This document shows, piece after piece, positions 1-8,873 of a stretch of 64,000 nt of DNA. Below the pieces are notes generated by a model. The model did not search any database. It was not told the DNA's origin and worked only from the letters and a program-made list of their open reading frames with translations. A program made the translations under genes and the position numbers. The stretch lies in assembly GCA_035388225.1 (NCBI GenBank), contig DAOOPM010000012.1, forward strand, positions 33,270 through 97,269, read 5' to 3'. Source of the stretch: SB25 sp029560875. GTDB taxonomy: Bacteria; Bacteroidota; Bacteroidia; Bacteroidales; Tenuifilaceae. The stretch's first letter is position 1. Each line of letters begins with the position of its first letter.

Positions 1-22
1 GTATAGTGGCTGCTTTAATTTT

Positions 23-30
23 TAACTTTG
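23..30 (+). promoter_or_regulatory. Bacteroidota-type -7 promoter box
   Basis: TAACTTTG matches the TAnnTTTG -7 consensus of Bacteroidota. It lies about 43 nt upstream of the ATG at 73. The matching -33 box would fall at the window edge and cannot be judged. Its position argues that translation starts at the ATG at 73 and not at the in-frame TTG at 28, which overlaps the box. Confidence 0.5.
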
Positions 31-72
31 CCTAAGAACAGTTGTTTTAACCATAACAGTAAATCAATTTGT

Positions 73-1932
73 ATGGATAATAATAAGATTGTAGGCTTCT
101 TGCAAAAGATAGAGCTTTTCAGGGGTCTTAACGATAAAGAACTTGGTAGTCTTGCTAAAGGAGTTACTGAGCACAAGTTTGATGTTGGGGAAATGCTTTT
201 TCGCGAAAATGGTCCACGCGAAGGTATTATGATTATTTACGATGGTGAAGTAGAACTGTTCAAAAGTAACCCATTTGGAGTAGAGTTGAAGTTAACCTAC
301 TTTTCCAGTGGCGATTTTCTTGGTGAGGGTGCATGGGCAAGCAACTCACCTCATTCCACATCGGCTCGTGCACTTAAGCCTACTGTGGTGTTTAAAGTTG
401 AGAATGATGTGTTAAGCAAGAATGCGGAAATAAGTGTTAAGGTTCTTGCTAATATAACCCGAGTAATTCAGCGTAGAATGCGCCATGCAAATAACCGAAT
501 GGTTAATCCTGCATCGCAATACGAATCGGGGAGTACAAGGATTGAGCATGATTTGCTGGGCGAAAGAGATGTTCCGGCTGAATGCTATTATGGTGTCCAA
601 ACATTGAGAGCCATAGAAAATTTTAATATCTCCGGTGTAACCCTAAACTTCTTCCCTGATATAATTGATGCTTTGGCAATGGTTAAGCAAGCTGCAGCAG
701 AGGCTAATTTTGATTTGGGCTTGATTGATGAGAGAGTAAAAGAGGCCATTGTGCTGGCTTGCCTAGAAATTACTCATGGTAAATTTCACAACCACTTTGT
801 GGTTGATATGATTCAGGGCGGCGCAGGAACATCTACTAATATGAATGCCAATGAGGTTATTGCCAATAGAGCACTCGAAATAATGGGCTATTCTAAAGGA
901 GAATACAAGCATTGTCACCCCCTAAACCATGTCAACCTTTCACAATCAACTAACGATGCCTATCCTACTGCTGTAAAAATTGCCATATACAACTCCAATA
1001 TTAAACTGGTTAAAGTGTTGGAGCTGCTTATTGAGTCATTTAGACATAAAGCGAAGGAATTTGCCCACGTAATAAAGATGGGCAGAACACAACTACAGGA
1101 TGCAGTGCCCATGACATTAGGGCAAGCATTCGAGGCTTATGCTGTTACATTAGGGGAGGAGATAGATAGGTTAAATCAGAATGCAAAATTATTCCTCGAA
1201 ATTAACATGGGGGCTACTGCCATTGGAACTGGTATAAATTCTGAACCCGAGTATCCTGAAAAAGTCTTGGAACATTTAAGGCGAATTACAGGAATGGAGT
1301 TAGTGTTGGCCGCTAATTTGGTAGAAGCAACTCAGGATACGGGAGCTTTTGTTATGTATTCATCGGCAGTTAAGCGTTTGGCTGTTAAACTTTCTAAGAT
1401 TAGCAACGATTTACGCTTACTATCCTCTGGGCCAAGAACAGGTTTAAATGAGATAAATCTCCCACCTATGCAACCAGGCTCGTCAATTATGCCAGGAAAG
1501 GTAAATCCTGTTATTCCTGAGGTTGTGAATCAAATTGCGTTTAAGGTAATTGGTAACGATTTAACGGTAACTCTTGCCGCTGAAGGTGGACAGCTGGAAC
1601 TGAATGTTTTTGAACCAGTAATTGTTCAGAGCATTTTTGAATCAATTGAAATGCTTAAAAACGGTATGAACACGTTAAAGTACCGTTGTGTTGATGGTAT
1701 TACTGCCAACGAGGAGCATTGCAAAAATATGGTTTATCATAGTATTGGACTTGTAACAGCACTCAATCCGTATATTGGATACGAGGCTTCAACTCAATTA
1801 GCTAAAGAGGCATTAGTTTCTAATAGAGGAGTTTATGAACTGGTTTTGGAGAAAGGGCTACTTACAAAAGAACAGTTAGATATGATACTCGCCCCCGAGA
1901 ATATGATTAAGCCTCGTAAGATGAAACTTTGA
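73..1932 (+). CDS. aspA: Aspartate ammonia-lyase with N-terminal cNMP-binding-like domain
   Basis: Aspartase deaminates L-aspartate reversibly to fumarate and ammonia in the cytoplasm. The last ~460 residues are a full class II fumarase/aspartase enzyme: the substrate-loop signature GSSIMPGKVNPV (about 1480-1515), the GRTQLQDA segment and the SQSTNDAYPTA segment are all present. The first ~140 residues form a cyclic-nucleotide-binding (CRP-like) beta-roll, with a GDFLGE segment and a PHSTSARAL phosphate-cassette-like stretch. The Arg that contacts cyclic phosphate in CRP appears to be His here, so ligand binding is uncertain. Ordinary aspartases are ~470 residues; this one is ~619. The start at 73 is preferred to the TTG at 28 because a -7 box overlaps the latter. 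The enzyme call is firm; regulation by a cyclic nucleotide is inference. Confidence 0.93.
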   Translation: MDNNKIVGFLQKIELFRGLNDKELGSLAKGVTEHKFDVGEMLFRENGPREGIMIIYDGEVELFKSNPFGVELKLTYFSSGDFLGEGAWASNSPHSTSARALKPTVVFKVENDVLSKNAEISVKVLANITRVIQRRMRHANNRMVNPASQYESGSTRIEHDLLGERDVPAECYYGVQTLRAIENFNISGVTLNFFPDIIDALAMVKQAAAEANFDLGLIDERVKEAIVLACLEITHGKFHNHFVVDMIQGGAGTSTNMNANEVIANRALEIMGYSKGEYKHCHPLNHVNLSQSTNDAYPTAVKIAIYNSNIKLVKVLELLIESFRHKAKEFAHVIKMGRTQLQDAVPMTLGQAFEAYAVTLGEEIDRLNQNAKLFLEINMGATAIGTGINSEPEYPEKVLEHLRRITGMELVLAANLVEATQDTGAFVMYSSAVKRLAVKLSKISNDLRLLSSGPRTGLNEINLPPMQPGSSIMPGKVNPVIPEVVNQIAFKVIGNDLTVTLAAEGGQLELNVFEPVIVQSIFESIEMLKNGMNTLKYRCVDGITANEEHCKNMVYHSIGLVTALNPYIGYEASTQLAKEALVSNRGVYELVLEKGLLTKEQLDMILAPENMIKPRKMKL

Positions 1933-1936
1933 TTGT

Positions 1937-1966
1937 TTTGCATTTTGTAACAAATTATTACCTTTG
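1937..1966 (+). promoter_or_regulatory. Promoter of cdd (TTTG / TACCTTTG)
   Basis: TACCTTTG at 1959-1966 fits TAnnTTTG, and TTTG at 1937-1940 lies 18 nt upstream, close to the usual ~19 nt spacing of Bacteroidota promoters. It would start transcription just before the hairpin at 1971-1999, upstream of cdd. Confidence 0.55.
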
Positions 1967-1970
1967 AAGG

Positions 1971-1999
1971 GCAACTGTAGTCGTTTTTTTTACAGTTGC
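1971..1999 (+). promoter_or_regulatory. 5' leader hairpin before cdd
   Basis: GCAACTGTA (1971-1979) and TACAGTTGC (1991-1999) are a perfect 9 bp inverted repeat around an 11 nt T-rich loop. Placed right after the -7 box, it would sit at the very 5' end of the cdd mRNA. It has no downstream T-run, so it is more likely a mRNA-stabilising or protein-binding structure than a terminator. Confidence 0.45.
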
Positions 2000-2018
2000 C
2001 TAATTTAAATATTGCAAA

Positions 2019-2513
2019 ATGAGCCAATTTAAGGAGTTTGTAGTAAAGTATTCCGAGTATAAGAGCGAAAAGGAACTTACCCCTCTCGAAATCAATTTGA
2101 TTCAAAAAGCTAAGGACGTATTGGTTACAAGTTACTCTCCGTATTCTCATTTTAGAGTTGGTGCTGCAGTTTTGCTGGAGAATGGTGAAATTATTTCTGG
2201 AAGTAATCAGGAGAATGGAGCCTATCCTTCGGGACTATGTGCTGAGCGAGTTGCATTATTCTATGCAGGTGCTAAATTTCCTAAGGTTCCAGTGGTTTCC
2301 ATTGCAATTGTAGCCAGCTATATGGATGAGATAATTCAAGCACCTATATCTCCATGTGGTGCTTGTAGGCAAGTAATGATTGAGTATAGGAATATAGGTG
2401 CAAAGCCATACTCCGTAATCATGGTAGGGCAGGAGAAGATTGTTAAAATTGAAGATGTACGTTTTCTTTTGCCTTTCAGCTTCTCTAACGTTGATGATGC
2501 TGCACAAAAGTAG
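2019..2513 (+). CDS. cdd: Cytidine deaminase
   Basis: Hydrolytic deamination of cytidine and deoxycytidine to uridine and deoxyuridine; pyrimidine salvage in the cytoplasm. Both zinc motifs of the short homotetrameric class are visible: CAERVA (zinc Cys and catalytic Glu, about residues 75-80) and PCGACRQ (two zinc Cys, about residues 112-118). The SPYSHFRVGAA segment near the N-terminus is also typical. At 164 residues it is slightly longer than the usual ~135 because of an N-terminal helix of about 25 residues. It has its own promoter and leader hairpin and faces a convergent membrane-protein gene. Confidence 0.93.
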   Translation: MSQFKEFVVKYSEYKSEKELTPLEINLIQKAKDVLVTSYSPYSHFRVGAAVLLENGEIISGSNQENGAYPSGLCAERVALFYAGAKFPKVPVVSIAIVASYMDEIIQAPISPCGACRQVMIEYRNIGAKPYSVIMVGQEKIVKIEDVRFLLPFSFSNVDDAAQK

Positions 2514-2551
2514 TGGTAACCCTAAGTGTTTCTTTTGAGGGGCTTTAGTCC

Positions 2552-4003
2552 TTATTTGTTGTTAATTGGCTGATAGAATAGTTTATCATCGTTAATTATT
2601 TTCCACCTTTTAAGTAGTTTTGTTTTCAGTTCCGATTCTGCAGGTTTTTCAATAGTACCCCACGACATAATAGTGCAAGAGTCAGATAGTTCAACAATAT
2701 AATTGGGTGAGTTGGCTATTTGTATAATTGCGTTTCGCTCACATTCATTTTGGCCAAACTCTGGTTTATCAGAATAAATAAATACAAATAGGATGCATGC
2801 TATTAGGGCAGTGTAAAGTTTATTTTGCTTGGGAGTAATGCTGTTGAAGATAAATAGTGTGCTTTTACCGAATAGAAACATTAAACTTAGTGTAATTGGA
2901 ATAATCGTATCATACCTCAAAATATACGGTCTATAGTCCCTGTATCCACCCATAGGCAGAAGTAAGATGTATGCCAGCGAGAATATAGCAATCCATTTAT
3001 AGGTTCTCAGGATTCTGCTTGACTCCCAGAGATTTATCCTTTTAATGATTATTGCATTTATTATTAGGGCAATAAATAGTACAGGAAATCCAAGTTTTTG
3101 GGTGAATGAGTAGAATATTCCTTGAGGTAACTTACTGTATAACTCAATTAACGATGTGTTGTGATATGAGTTTATAGAGTTAAATTGTCCAAGGTATAAC
3201 GAGTATAGGGAGAAAACTGAGATGGGTACTAGGTAAAAGTAATAATCGCTTGGTATGTTATGGATACCATATTTTATTCGGGCGAAAATGTCCGGCTTAA
3301 TGCAAGTTTTAAAATTTTGAATAAAACATTGTGAAAGTAACAAAAGGCTTATCACCAATGATATTCCAGGGTTTAAAGGTCCGCTCAGGCTCGATATTAG
3401 AGCTAGTGGAATCCATAAAAATTTGATAAACTTATGGACTGTAGTCTTTTTACCATAAAAATGAGTGAGGAACAAAGGTGTAAAATATAAAATAAGTAAA
3501 ATGACTGGAAGAGCATAGAAAAAGGTATAGGTTGTGGCGGGGTCAATTATGCCCATATATCCTCTATAGCCATTTGTTTGAAATAATGGTGTTACAAGAA
3601 ATGCTGCTAAAATGAAGTTAAACTTAAGTGGATTAGAATTCCCTGTAATTGCAATTGCAAGCGATATGATTAAAATAATTTGAATGAATGTTTTTGATAA
3701 AGCACATGCCAAGTAAGCGCTGTTAATTGGACTAGTAACTTTCTGAATTAGAATTGGAACAGTGTTAAAGTATTCGTAAAAGAACCAATGAGAAAAGAAC
3801 CTGTTAGGGTTTGGATATTCCTGGTGTTCCGTTATAGCCTTAACTCCAAAAGGGTTTCCGAGAATGGGCTTAACATCTTCGCCTGGCACAATTCCTCCAG
3901 CCATATCTCCGTCAAAAGGTTTGTTGTAGTGTTGTAAAAAGGAGTATCCTATGTCGGCTAACAAAAATAATAGAAGAAAATAATACGCAATCTTTCTCAG
4001 CAT
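2552..4003 (-). CDS. Polytopic membrane protein of unknown function
   Basis: I do not recognise a family. The 483-residue product begins with an uncleaved signal-anchor-like segment (FLLLFLLADIGYSF) and has roughly ten further hydrophobic stretches, with a soluble tail of ~60 residues ending in a Trp-rich region. The topology resembles lipid-linked-sugar glycosyltransferases or uncharacterised conserved membrane proteins, but I see no C-type glycosyltransferase acidic motif to prove that. It lies 16 bp upstream of the adenylate cyclase gene on the same strand, so the two may be co-transcribed. It converges with cdd. Confidence 0.7.
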   Translation of the reverse strand: MLRKIAYYFLLLFLLADIGYSFLQHYNKPFDGDMAGGIVPGEDVKPILGNPFGVKAITEHQEYPNPNRFFSHWFFYEYFNTVPILIQKVTSPINSAYLACALSKTFIQIILIISLAIAITGNSNPLKFNFILAAFLVTPLFQTNGYRGYMGIIDPATTYTFFYALPVILLILYFTPLFLTHFYGKKTTVHKFIKFLWIPLALISSLSGPLNPGISLVISLLLLSQCFIQNFKTCIKPDIFARIKYGIHNIPSDYYFYLVPISVFSLYSLYLGQFNSINSYHNTSLIELYSKLPQGIFYSFTQKLGFPVLFIALIINAIIIKRINLWESSRILRTYKWIAIFSLAYILLLPMGGYRDYRPYILRYDTIIPITLSLMFLFGKSTLFIFNSITPKQNKLYTALIACILFVFIYSDKPEFGQNECERNAIIQIANSPNYIVELSDSCTIMSWGTIEKPAESELKTKLLKRWKIINDDKLFYQPINNK

Positions 4004-4019
4004 CAGCGTTGATGTTGGG

Positions 4020-5627
4020 TTATAATGAGGAAATTATTTTTCGGAACACAGCGTTAGGAATAAGTCCTTCGGTATCTTCTGAGTATTCTGGCCTTATTCT
4101 TTCTACAAAGTACATTTCGATTTCTCCGATATTTTTAGCCGGAATTTTCCCCCTTGATGTGCATATAAAGTAATCTTTTATATATGCATAGGTTGTTTCA
4201 GATATGTTAACTCTGCCTGATTCTGCTGCAGTTTCCATTCTGCTGGCAATATTAACTGTATCGCCCCATATATCGTAAGCAAACTTATGCTTGCCGATTA
4301 CTCCAGCAATTACACTTCCGCTATGTATTCCAACTCTTAAATTCCAAATTGGCTTGTTTTCTTCTTTGGCTAGTTCGGCCATTGCTCTGGCATAACGTTG
4401 TATTTCAAGTGCCGCTAAAACAGTATCGAAGGGATGGCTTCGGTTTGTGCGGGGTAGTCCACCAACGCACATATAGCTATCTCCTATAGTCTTAATTTTC
4501 TCAATGAATCGTTGGGATGTTATCTCGTCGAAAGCCTCAAAATAACCGCTTAGTACGTTTAGAAACTCGTCAATATCCTCGTATGCTACGCTGACTTTTG
4601 AGAAGCCGACAAAATCAGTAAACATCACCGACACTTCCTTGAACTTCTTTGGTTTGTAAACTCCCTTCTTTTGTAATGAATAGGCTACTTCCCAGGGGAG
4701 AATATTTTTAAGTAGGTTTTCTGATTTTAGTTTTTCCTCTTCAAGAGCTTTTGACTGCTTTTGAATTTCTTCTTGTTGCTTTTCGAGTACAGAATTAGCA
4801 TTCTCAAGGTTCTCTGTTATAGTAAGCAAGTGTTCGTGCTTTTCCTCGAGTGTTTGTTCAATATTTTTCAGTTCGGTGATATCTGTTTCTATGGCAACAA
4901 TATGACTGAAATTTTGAAGGGAATCGAAAATGGGTGTTAGTGTGGTTTGAATAAATTTTTCTTTCCCTTCTGGTGTAATCCATGTGCTATCGTAAACAAC
5001 ATATTCTCCTAATTCCCGACACCTTTTCATGGCATTGTAGGTAGTCGGGTTCGTGTCTGTGCTGAAAAGATTATCGCCATAGACTCTCAGGAAATCGTCT
5101 AGCGAGCATTCGTAGAGGCGCTTAAAGCCCTCATTTACCCACGATATTTTGCCTTGTTCGTTTATTACAACAACAGAACTTCCTGCCTTGCTAATTGCAG
5201 ATGATATATCGTTTAATTGATTTGACTGGTCCTTCAGTTTTTGTAATAGCCTGCCTCTTTGTATGCCAACCATTATCCGCTGTATAAGTTCCGAAGCAGA
5301 TATGGGTTGTCCAATAAAATCGTCGGCACCAGCATGGAAAAGCGCTTGTATTTTTTCGGGTTGTAGGAAGTCCGCCAATGCAATAATTGGTAAATCGGAG
5401 GTAAGAGGGTCTGCCTTAATAACTGATAGCATGTCGGCTGTGGCTCCATCAACAAAGTGAACATCAAAAATAAGTATGTCAGGATTAAGGTCTGTGATGT
5501 TTTTGATGATGTTTTCAGTTTTAGTCAATGAACTTACCAAAAACTCATCTTCGGCTAAACCAAGAACACATTCAATTTCCTGATTTAGTTTTTCAGAACC
5601 ACAAGCAATTAAAATCCTATAAGCCAT
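4020..5627 (-). CDS. Class III adenylate cyclase with pseudo-receiver and PAS domains
   Basis: Predicted to make cAMP from ATP. Domain order: receiver-like domain (1-125), a coiled segment, PAS domain (~140-260), a coiled coil (~260-320), then a class III cyclase domain (~325-515). Visible catalytic residues are the metal-binding D338 (MFTDFVG) and D383 (TIGDSY), the adenine-selecting K379 (EKIKT) and D452 (YDIWGD), and the transition-state N459 and R463 (TVNIASRM). The Lys/Asp pair predicts ATP and not GTP as substrate. The receiver keeps D55, but the N-terminal acidic pair is replaced (ACGSE), the Thr is Ala and the Lys before Pro is Gln, so it is probably not phosphorylated normally. Cytosolic; no signal peptide. 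It may follow the membrane-protein gene upstream only as a neighbour, since it is transcribed before it on the minus strand. Confidence 0.9.
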   Translation of the reverse strand: MAYRILIACGSEKLNQEIECVLGLAEDEFLVSSLTKTENIIKNITDLNPDILIFDVHFVDGATADMLSVIKADPLTSDLPIIALADFLQPEKIQALFHAGADDFIGQPISASELIQRIMVGIQRGRLLQKLKDQSNQLNDISSAISKAGSSVVVINEQGKISWVNEGFKRLYECSLDDFLRVYGDNLFSTDTNPTTYNAMKRCRELGEYVVYDSTWITPEGKEKFIQTTLTPIFDSLQNFSHIVAIETDITELKNIEQTLEEKHEHLLTITENLENANSVLEKQQEEIQKQSKALEEEKLKSENLLKNILPWEVAYSLQKKGVYKPKKFKEVSVMFTDFVGFSKVSVAYEDIDEFLNVLSGYFEAFDEITSQRFIEKIKTIGDSYMCVGGLPRTNRSHPFDTVLAALEIQRYARAMAELAKEENKPIWNLRVGIHSGSVIAGVIGKHKFAYDIWGDTVNIASRMETAAESGRVNISETTYAYIKDYFICTSRGKIPAKNIGEIEMYFVERIRPEYSEDTEGLIPNAVFRKIISSL

Positions 5628-5711
5628 TTAAAAATATTGGTTGATATAAGTTTCAGCCCTTTAAGATATATAAATTTTGGAATAATCTATACTCAATAAT
5701 GGTATGTTGCA

Positions 5712-5915
5712 TTACTCCTCAGCAAAATCCTTCATAATTTTCTGAACCTCTTCCTCTGTGTTGCGAAGTTTTGCCTTGCAAAATTTAAGAAGTTCCGATA
5801 CTCGTTTTAATTTTTCGGTTAGTTCATCAATATCCAATTCGTTGGATTCAATTTGTGCTACAATATCTTCAATCTCGCTAATTGCTTCGCTGTATTTTAG
5901 TATTTTTTTAGTCAT
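5712..5915 (-). CDS. xseB: Exodeoxyribonuclease VII small subunit
   Basis: Small subunit of exonuclease VII, which degrades single-stranded DNA to oligonucleotides together with XseA. The 67-residue, all-helical acidic protein shows the family pattern: a first helix with Y-x-E-A-I-x-E-I-E-x-I and IESNELDIDEL, then a Lys-rich helix. The length matches the family. Its start overlaps the end of the upstream histidine kinase gene by 8 bp, which implies translational coupling. Its partner xseA lies two genes upstream at 11124-12509, an unusual separation. Confidence 0.9.
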   Translation of the reverse strand: MTKKILKYSEAISEIEDIVAQIESNELDIDELTEKLKRVSELLKFCKAKLRNTEEEVQKIMKDFAEE

Positions 5916-8772
5916 TGACTGGTATTGTTATGGTGAATGTTGTTCCTAATCCTATGATGCTTTCCACTGAAATATTTCCGTTGTTTTTCTCAACAAACTC
6001 TTTGCATAGTATCAATCCTAGTCCTGTTCCACTTTCTTGGTTAGTGCCTTTGGTGGTAAGTCCATCAACCCTAAATAGTTTTGCTAAATTTTCAGGCTCA
6101 ATGCCAATCCCTGTGTCGGCAACTTTTATCTCGATGTAGTTCAAAACCTTCTTGCCCGATACCGATATGCTTCCACCTGTTGGTGTAAATTTTATAGCGT
6201 TGCTAATTAAGTTTCTAATGGCTGTGCTTATAGTGTCGAAATCTGCGTATATGTTTAAATCATTGCCAATTTTTGTGTTTATGGCAATTTTCTTCTCTTG
6301 TGCTGGAATTGAGGCTACGGTAACAATGTTGTCCACAATTTCTTTTAGGGAGAAGGTTTGTGGATTAATTGTTAGTTTGCCTGTTTGGCTTCTGGACCAA
6401 CTCAAAAGGTTATCCGTTAATGCCAACACTCCTGTTGCCGATTGGTGTATGTGCTTGCTAAGCTCTGCAATTTCCTCGGAGCTTAGTTCGTTTGATTTTT
6501 CGGAAAGTACCTCGGATAGACCCACTAGTGCAGTGAATGGGCTTCGGAGGTCGTGTGCAATAATAGAGAAAAGTTTGTCTTTTGTTTGGACTGTCTGTTT
6601 TAAATGGGTCTCGGACTCAATAAGTTTTTCGTTGATTTGCTTAATTTCCTCAATCTTCTCTTCAAGGGCTTGCGCATATTTTCGTTTTTGCCAGAAACTG
6701 AGTATTGCAGCACCAAGTAGCGTTAGCACAAGGAGTATGACAACTATAAGAAAGTTGCGGAAATTTCGTTGTTTTTCGATGTTGGCTTTGTCCAGTTCTG
6801 CTTTTTGTTTCAATGTTTCCACCTCGGCTTCCATAACCTTTATTTCTGTCTTCTTTTGGTCAAGTTCTAGGTCTAGCTGTGCTTCAAGGTTTGCTTCGTT
6901 GCGTTTGAGGTTTTCGAGGCTATCCTTAATTTTTGTATGTAGAATATAGTTTGATAATGCTAACTTATGGTTTCCTTTTGCTTTGTAAAGGTCATGTTTG
7001 GCTAAGTATCCATAGGACTTTAAGTATGCATTTCCAGTTTGGAATCCTGTTTTAATGGATTGGTTGATGTTTTCCTCTGCTTCCGTGAATTGTTTTTTTA
7101 TAATCTGAATTTCGCCAATTTTTCTAATGCATAACGCTTTACTGTCGAAATTCGATAAAGATTGATAAACTTCAGCAGCTTTTCTGTAATGCTTTATGGC
7201 AATATCGTAGTTACCTGCTTGCTTTTCAACGTTCCCCATTTCGTTGAAGATGTCGGCTATGTCTTTTTGGTCATTAATTCTGCTCGATATTTTTAACGCT
7301 TGAGCAAGCATTGCTCTAGCGTTACTAATCTGATTAATCTGCAATTGCACTTGAGCAATGTTTTTAAGAATTTTTGAAGTACCAGCACCATCGCCTCCCT
7401 TTTCCTTTAATGTAAGTGCCTCTTTATATATTGTCAGTGCTTTTTTAAAGTTTTTTTGGTCTAAGTATATGTGTCCTAGGTTCTGCAGGATGTACGATGC
7501 GTCGTTTATATTCAACTCGTTTCTGTTGACAATTTCGTGTGCCTGCTCAAGATATTTAATGGCACTTTTGAACATTCCAAGCCTTCGGTAAGCAAGTCCA
7601 ATATTTGTTAACGATTTTGCTACATCCTCGTCCTTACCATATGTCTGTCGGATTTTTAGCGCCATTAAATACCTCCTTAGGGCCTCGGCCACATTTCCTT
7701 TGGATAAATTAAGGTTCCCCATTTCCGATAGGGTAGATGCTTCGGACAAGGGGTCTACAAGGCGCTCTTGTAATGAGAGAGCAATGCTAAGGTTGTCCAA
7801 GGCTTCTTCGTATAATGCTCTTTGCGATAGGGCTCTCGCAATGTTTTCGTGGCTACTAATCTGAGAGCGAATTAGTACTAAACTTTGTCGGATGGTTAAA
7901 CTTTTGTTGTAAAACTTGGTGGCCTCCTCGAATCGGTTAAACCTATAATGTAAACTACCAATGTTGTTAAGCATATCCGCAATTTCTAGGGAATCGTTCA
8001 GCATTTCGGCGATTTCAAGACCTCGGGTTAGGTTTGTGATTCCTTTTTCGTACTGACCTAACTCGCGGTAGGCTAATCCAATGTTTTTAAGGAGATGAAT
8101 CATGCCGATAGAGTCCTTCAGAGACTCCTTTATCAGGACTGATTTGTAGTAGCTCTCTAACGATTCGTTGTAATGCCCTGTTTGCCAGTAGGTGCTCCCA
8201 ATACTTTGGTGACATTCTGCTAGAAGTTTTTTGTTCGCGCTTCTGTTGGCAATGTCTAATGCTTCATTTAGTATTCTAATTGACTCAATATGTTTATTAC
8301 GTTGTTTGAAGAATTCTGCTTCTGTAAGTTTTATGTTAATTAGCAATTCGTTATTCTTTGTCCTTGTTGCAAGTTGAGTTGCTTGAGTTAACGAATGCTT
8401 GCTTTGGTCGTAGTCCCCGGATTTAAACTGTTTTTTGCCAAGCAGAATCAACAAATCTACCTGTTGTATGACGTTTGGCTGTTTTTTTGCCAATAAGGTT
8501 GCTGTGTCAATGTGGTTTTCTGCTTGCACCCATAGTTTGTTGGCAATATAGAACTCTGCAAAGGCAATGTGCGATTTAATAATATCATCCGTATTCTTAC
8601 CTTCCTTTGATATTTTTTCAATTTCCAAAACTAATCGCCTCGATTCCTGTGGGTTTTCAATAGCAAGAACTTTAGACTTTTCAATTAAACTGTCCAATGA
8701 GTGTATTTCGGCAGTTTGCCCGAAACCACTAATATTTAAAAGGAGTAAGAGAGGTGTTAGAAACTTAAGCAT
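5908..8772 (-). CDS. TPR-repeat sensor histidine kinase
   Basis: Membrane sensor kinase. A signal peptide (residues 1-20) is followed by about twelve tetratricopeptide repeats (~60-610) predicted to lie in the periplasm, a coiled coil, one membrane helix (~680-700), then a cytoplasmic HisKA domain with phospho-acceptor H740 (FSIIAHDLRSP) and a HATPase domain with the N box (NLISNAIKF), DTGIGI and GTGLGL boxes. No receiver or DNA-binding domain is attached and no response regulator is adjacent, so it must signal in trans. It is a paralogue of the next gene upstream; both have a 215-residue kinase tail from the His to the C-terminus. Confidence 0.9.
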   Translation of the reverse strand: MLKFLTPLLLLLNISGFGQTAEIHSLDSLIEKSKVLAIENPQESRRLVLEIEKISKEGKNTDDIIKSHIAFAEFYIANKLWVQAENHIDTATLLAKKQPNVIQQVDLLILLGKKQFKSGDYDQSKHSLTQATQLATRTKNNELLINIKLTEAEFFKQRNKHIESIRILNEALDIANRSANKKLLAECHQSIGSTYWQTGHYNESLESYYKSVLIKESLKDSIGMIHLLKNIGLAYRELGQYEKGITNLTRGLEIAEMLNDSLEIADMLNNIGSLHYRFNRFEEATKFYNKSLTIRQSLVLIRSQISSHENIARALSQRALYEEALDNLSIALSLQERLVDPLSEASTLSEMGNLNLSKGNVAEALRRYLMALKIRQTYGKDEDVAKSLTNIGLAYRRLGMFKSAIKYLEQAHEIVNRNELNINDASYILQNLGHIYLDQKNFKKALTIYKEALTLKEKGGDGAGTSKILKNIAQVQLQINQISNARAMLAQALKISSRINDQKDIADIFNEMGNVEKQAGNYDIAIKHYRKAAEVYQSLSNFDSKALCIRKIGEIQIIKKQFTEAEENINQSIKTGFQTGNAYLKSYGYLAKHDLYKAKGNHKLALSNYILHTKIKDSLENLKRNEANLEAQLDLELDQKKTEIKVMEAEVETLKQKAELDKANIEKQRNFRNFLIVVILLVLTLLGAAILSFWQKRKYAQALEEKIEEIKQINEKLIESETHLKQTVQTKDKLFSIIAHDLRSPFTALVGLSEVLSEKSNELSSEEIAELSKHIHQSATGVLALTDNLLSWSRSQTGKLTINPQTFSLKEIVDNIVTVASIPAQEKKIAINTKIGNDLNIYADFDTISTAIRNLISNAIKFTPTGGSISVSGKKVLNYIEIKVADTGIGIEPENLAKLFRVDGLTTKGTNQESGTGLGLILCKEFVEKNNGNISVESIIGLGTTFTITIPVND

Positions 8773-8873
8773 TTAGCAAAATTAAACGCTCTAAATTACT
8801 AAAATTTGTAGGAAGGTAAGTTTATTCGTTCAATTTATGGGTTGAAATTTTTAGGAACTTCCTTGGCTAAAGG

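Noticed and set aside
6152..6949. 265-residue plus-strand ORF opposite the TPR histidine kinase
   Set aside because: It is antisense to a well-supported kinase with all motifs, and its Ser/Phe-rich translation matches the shadow of that coding strand.
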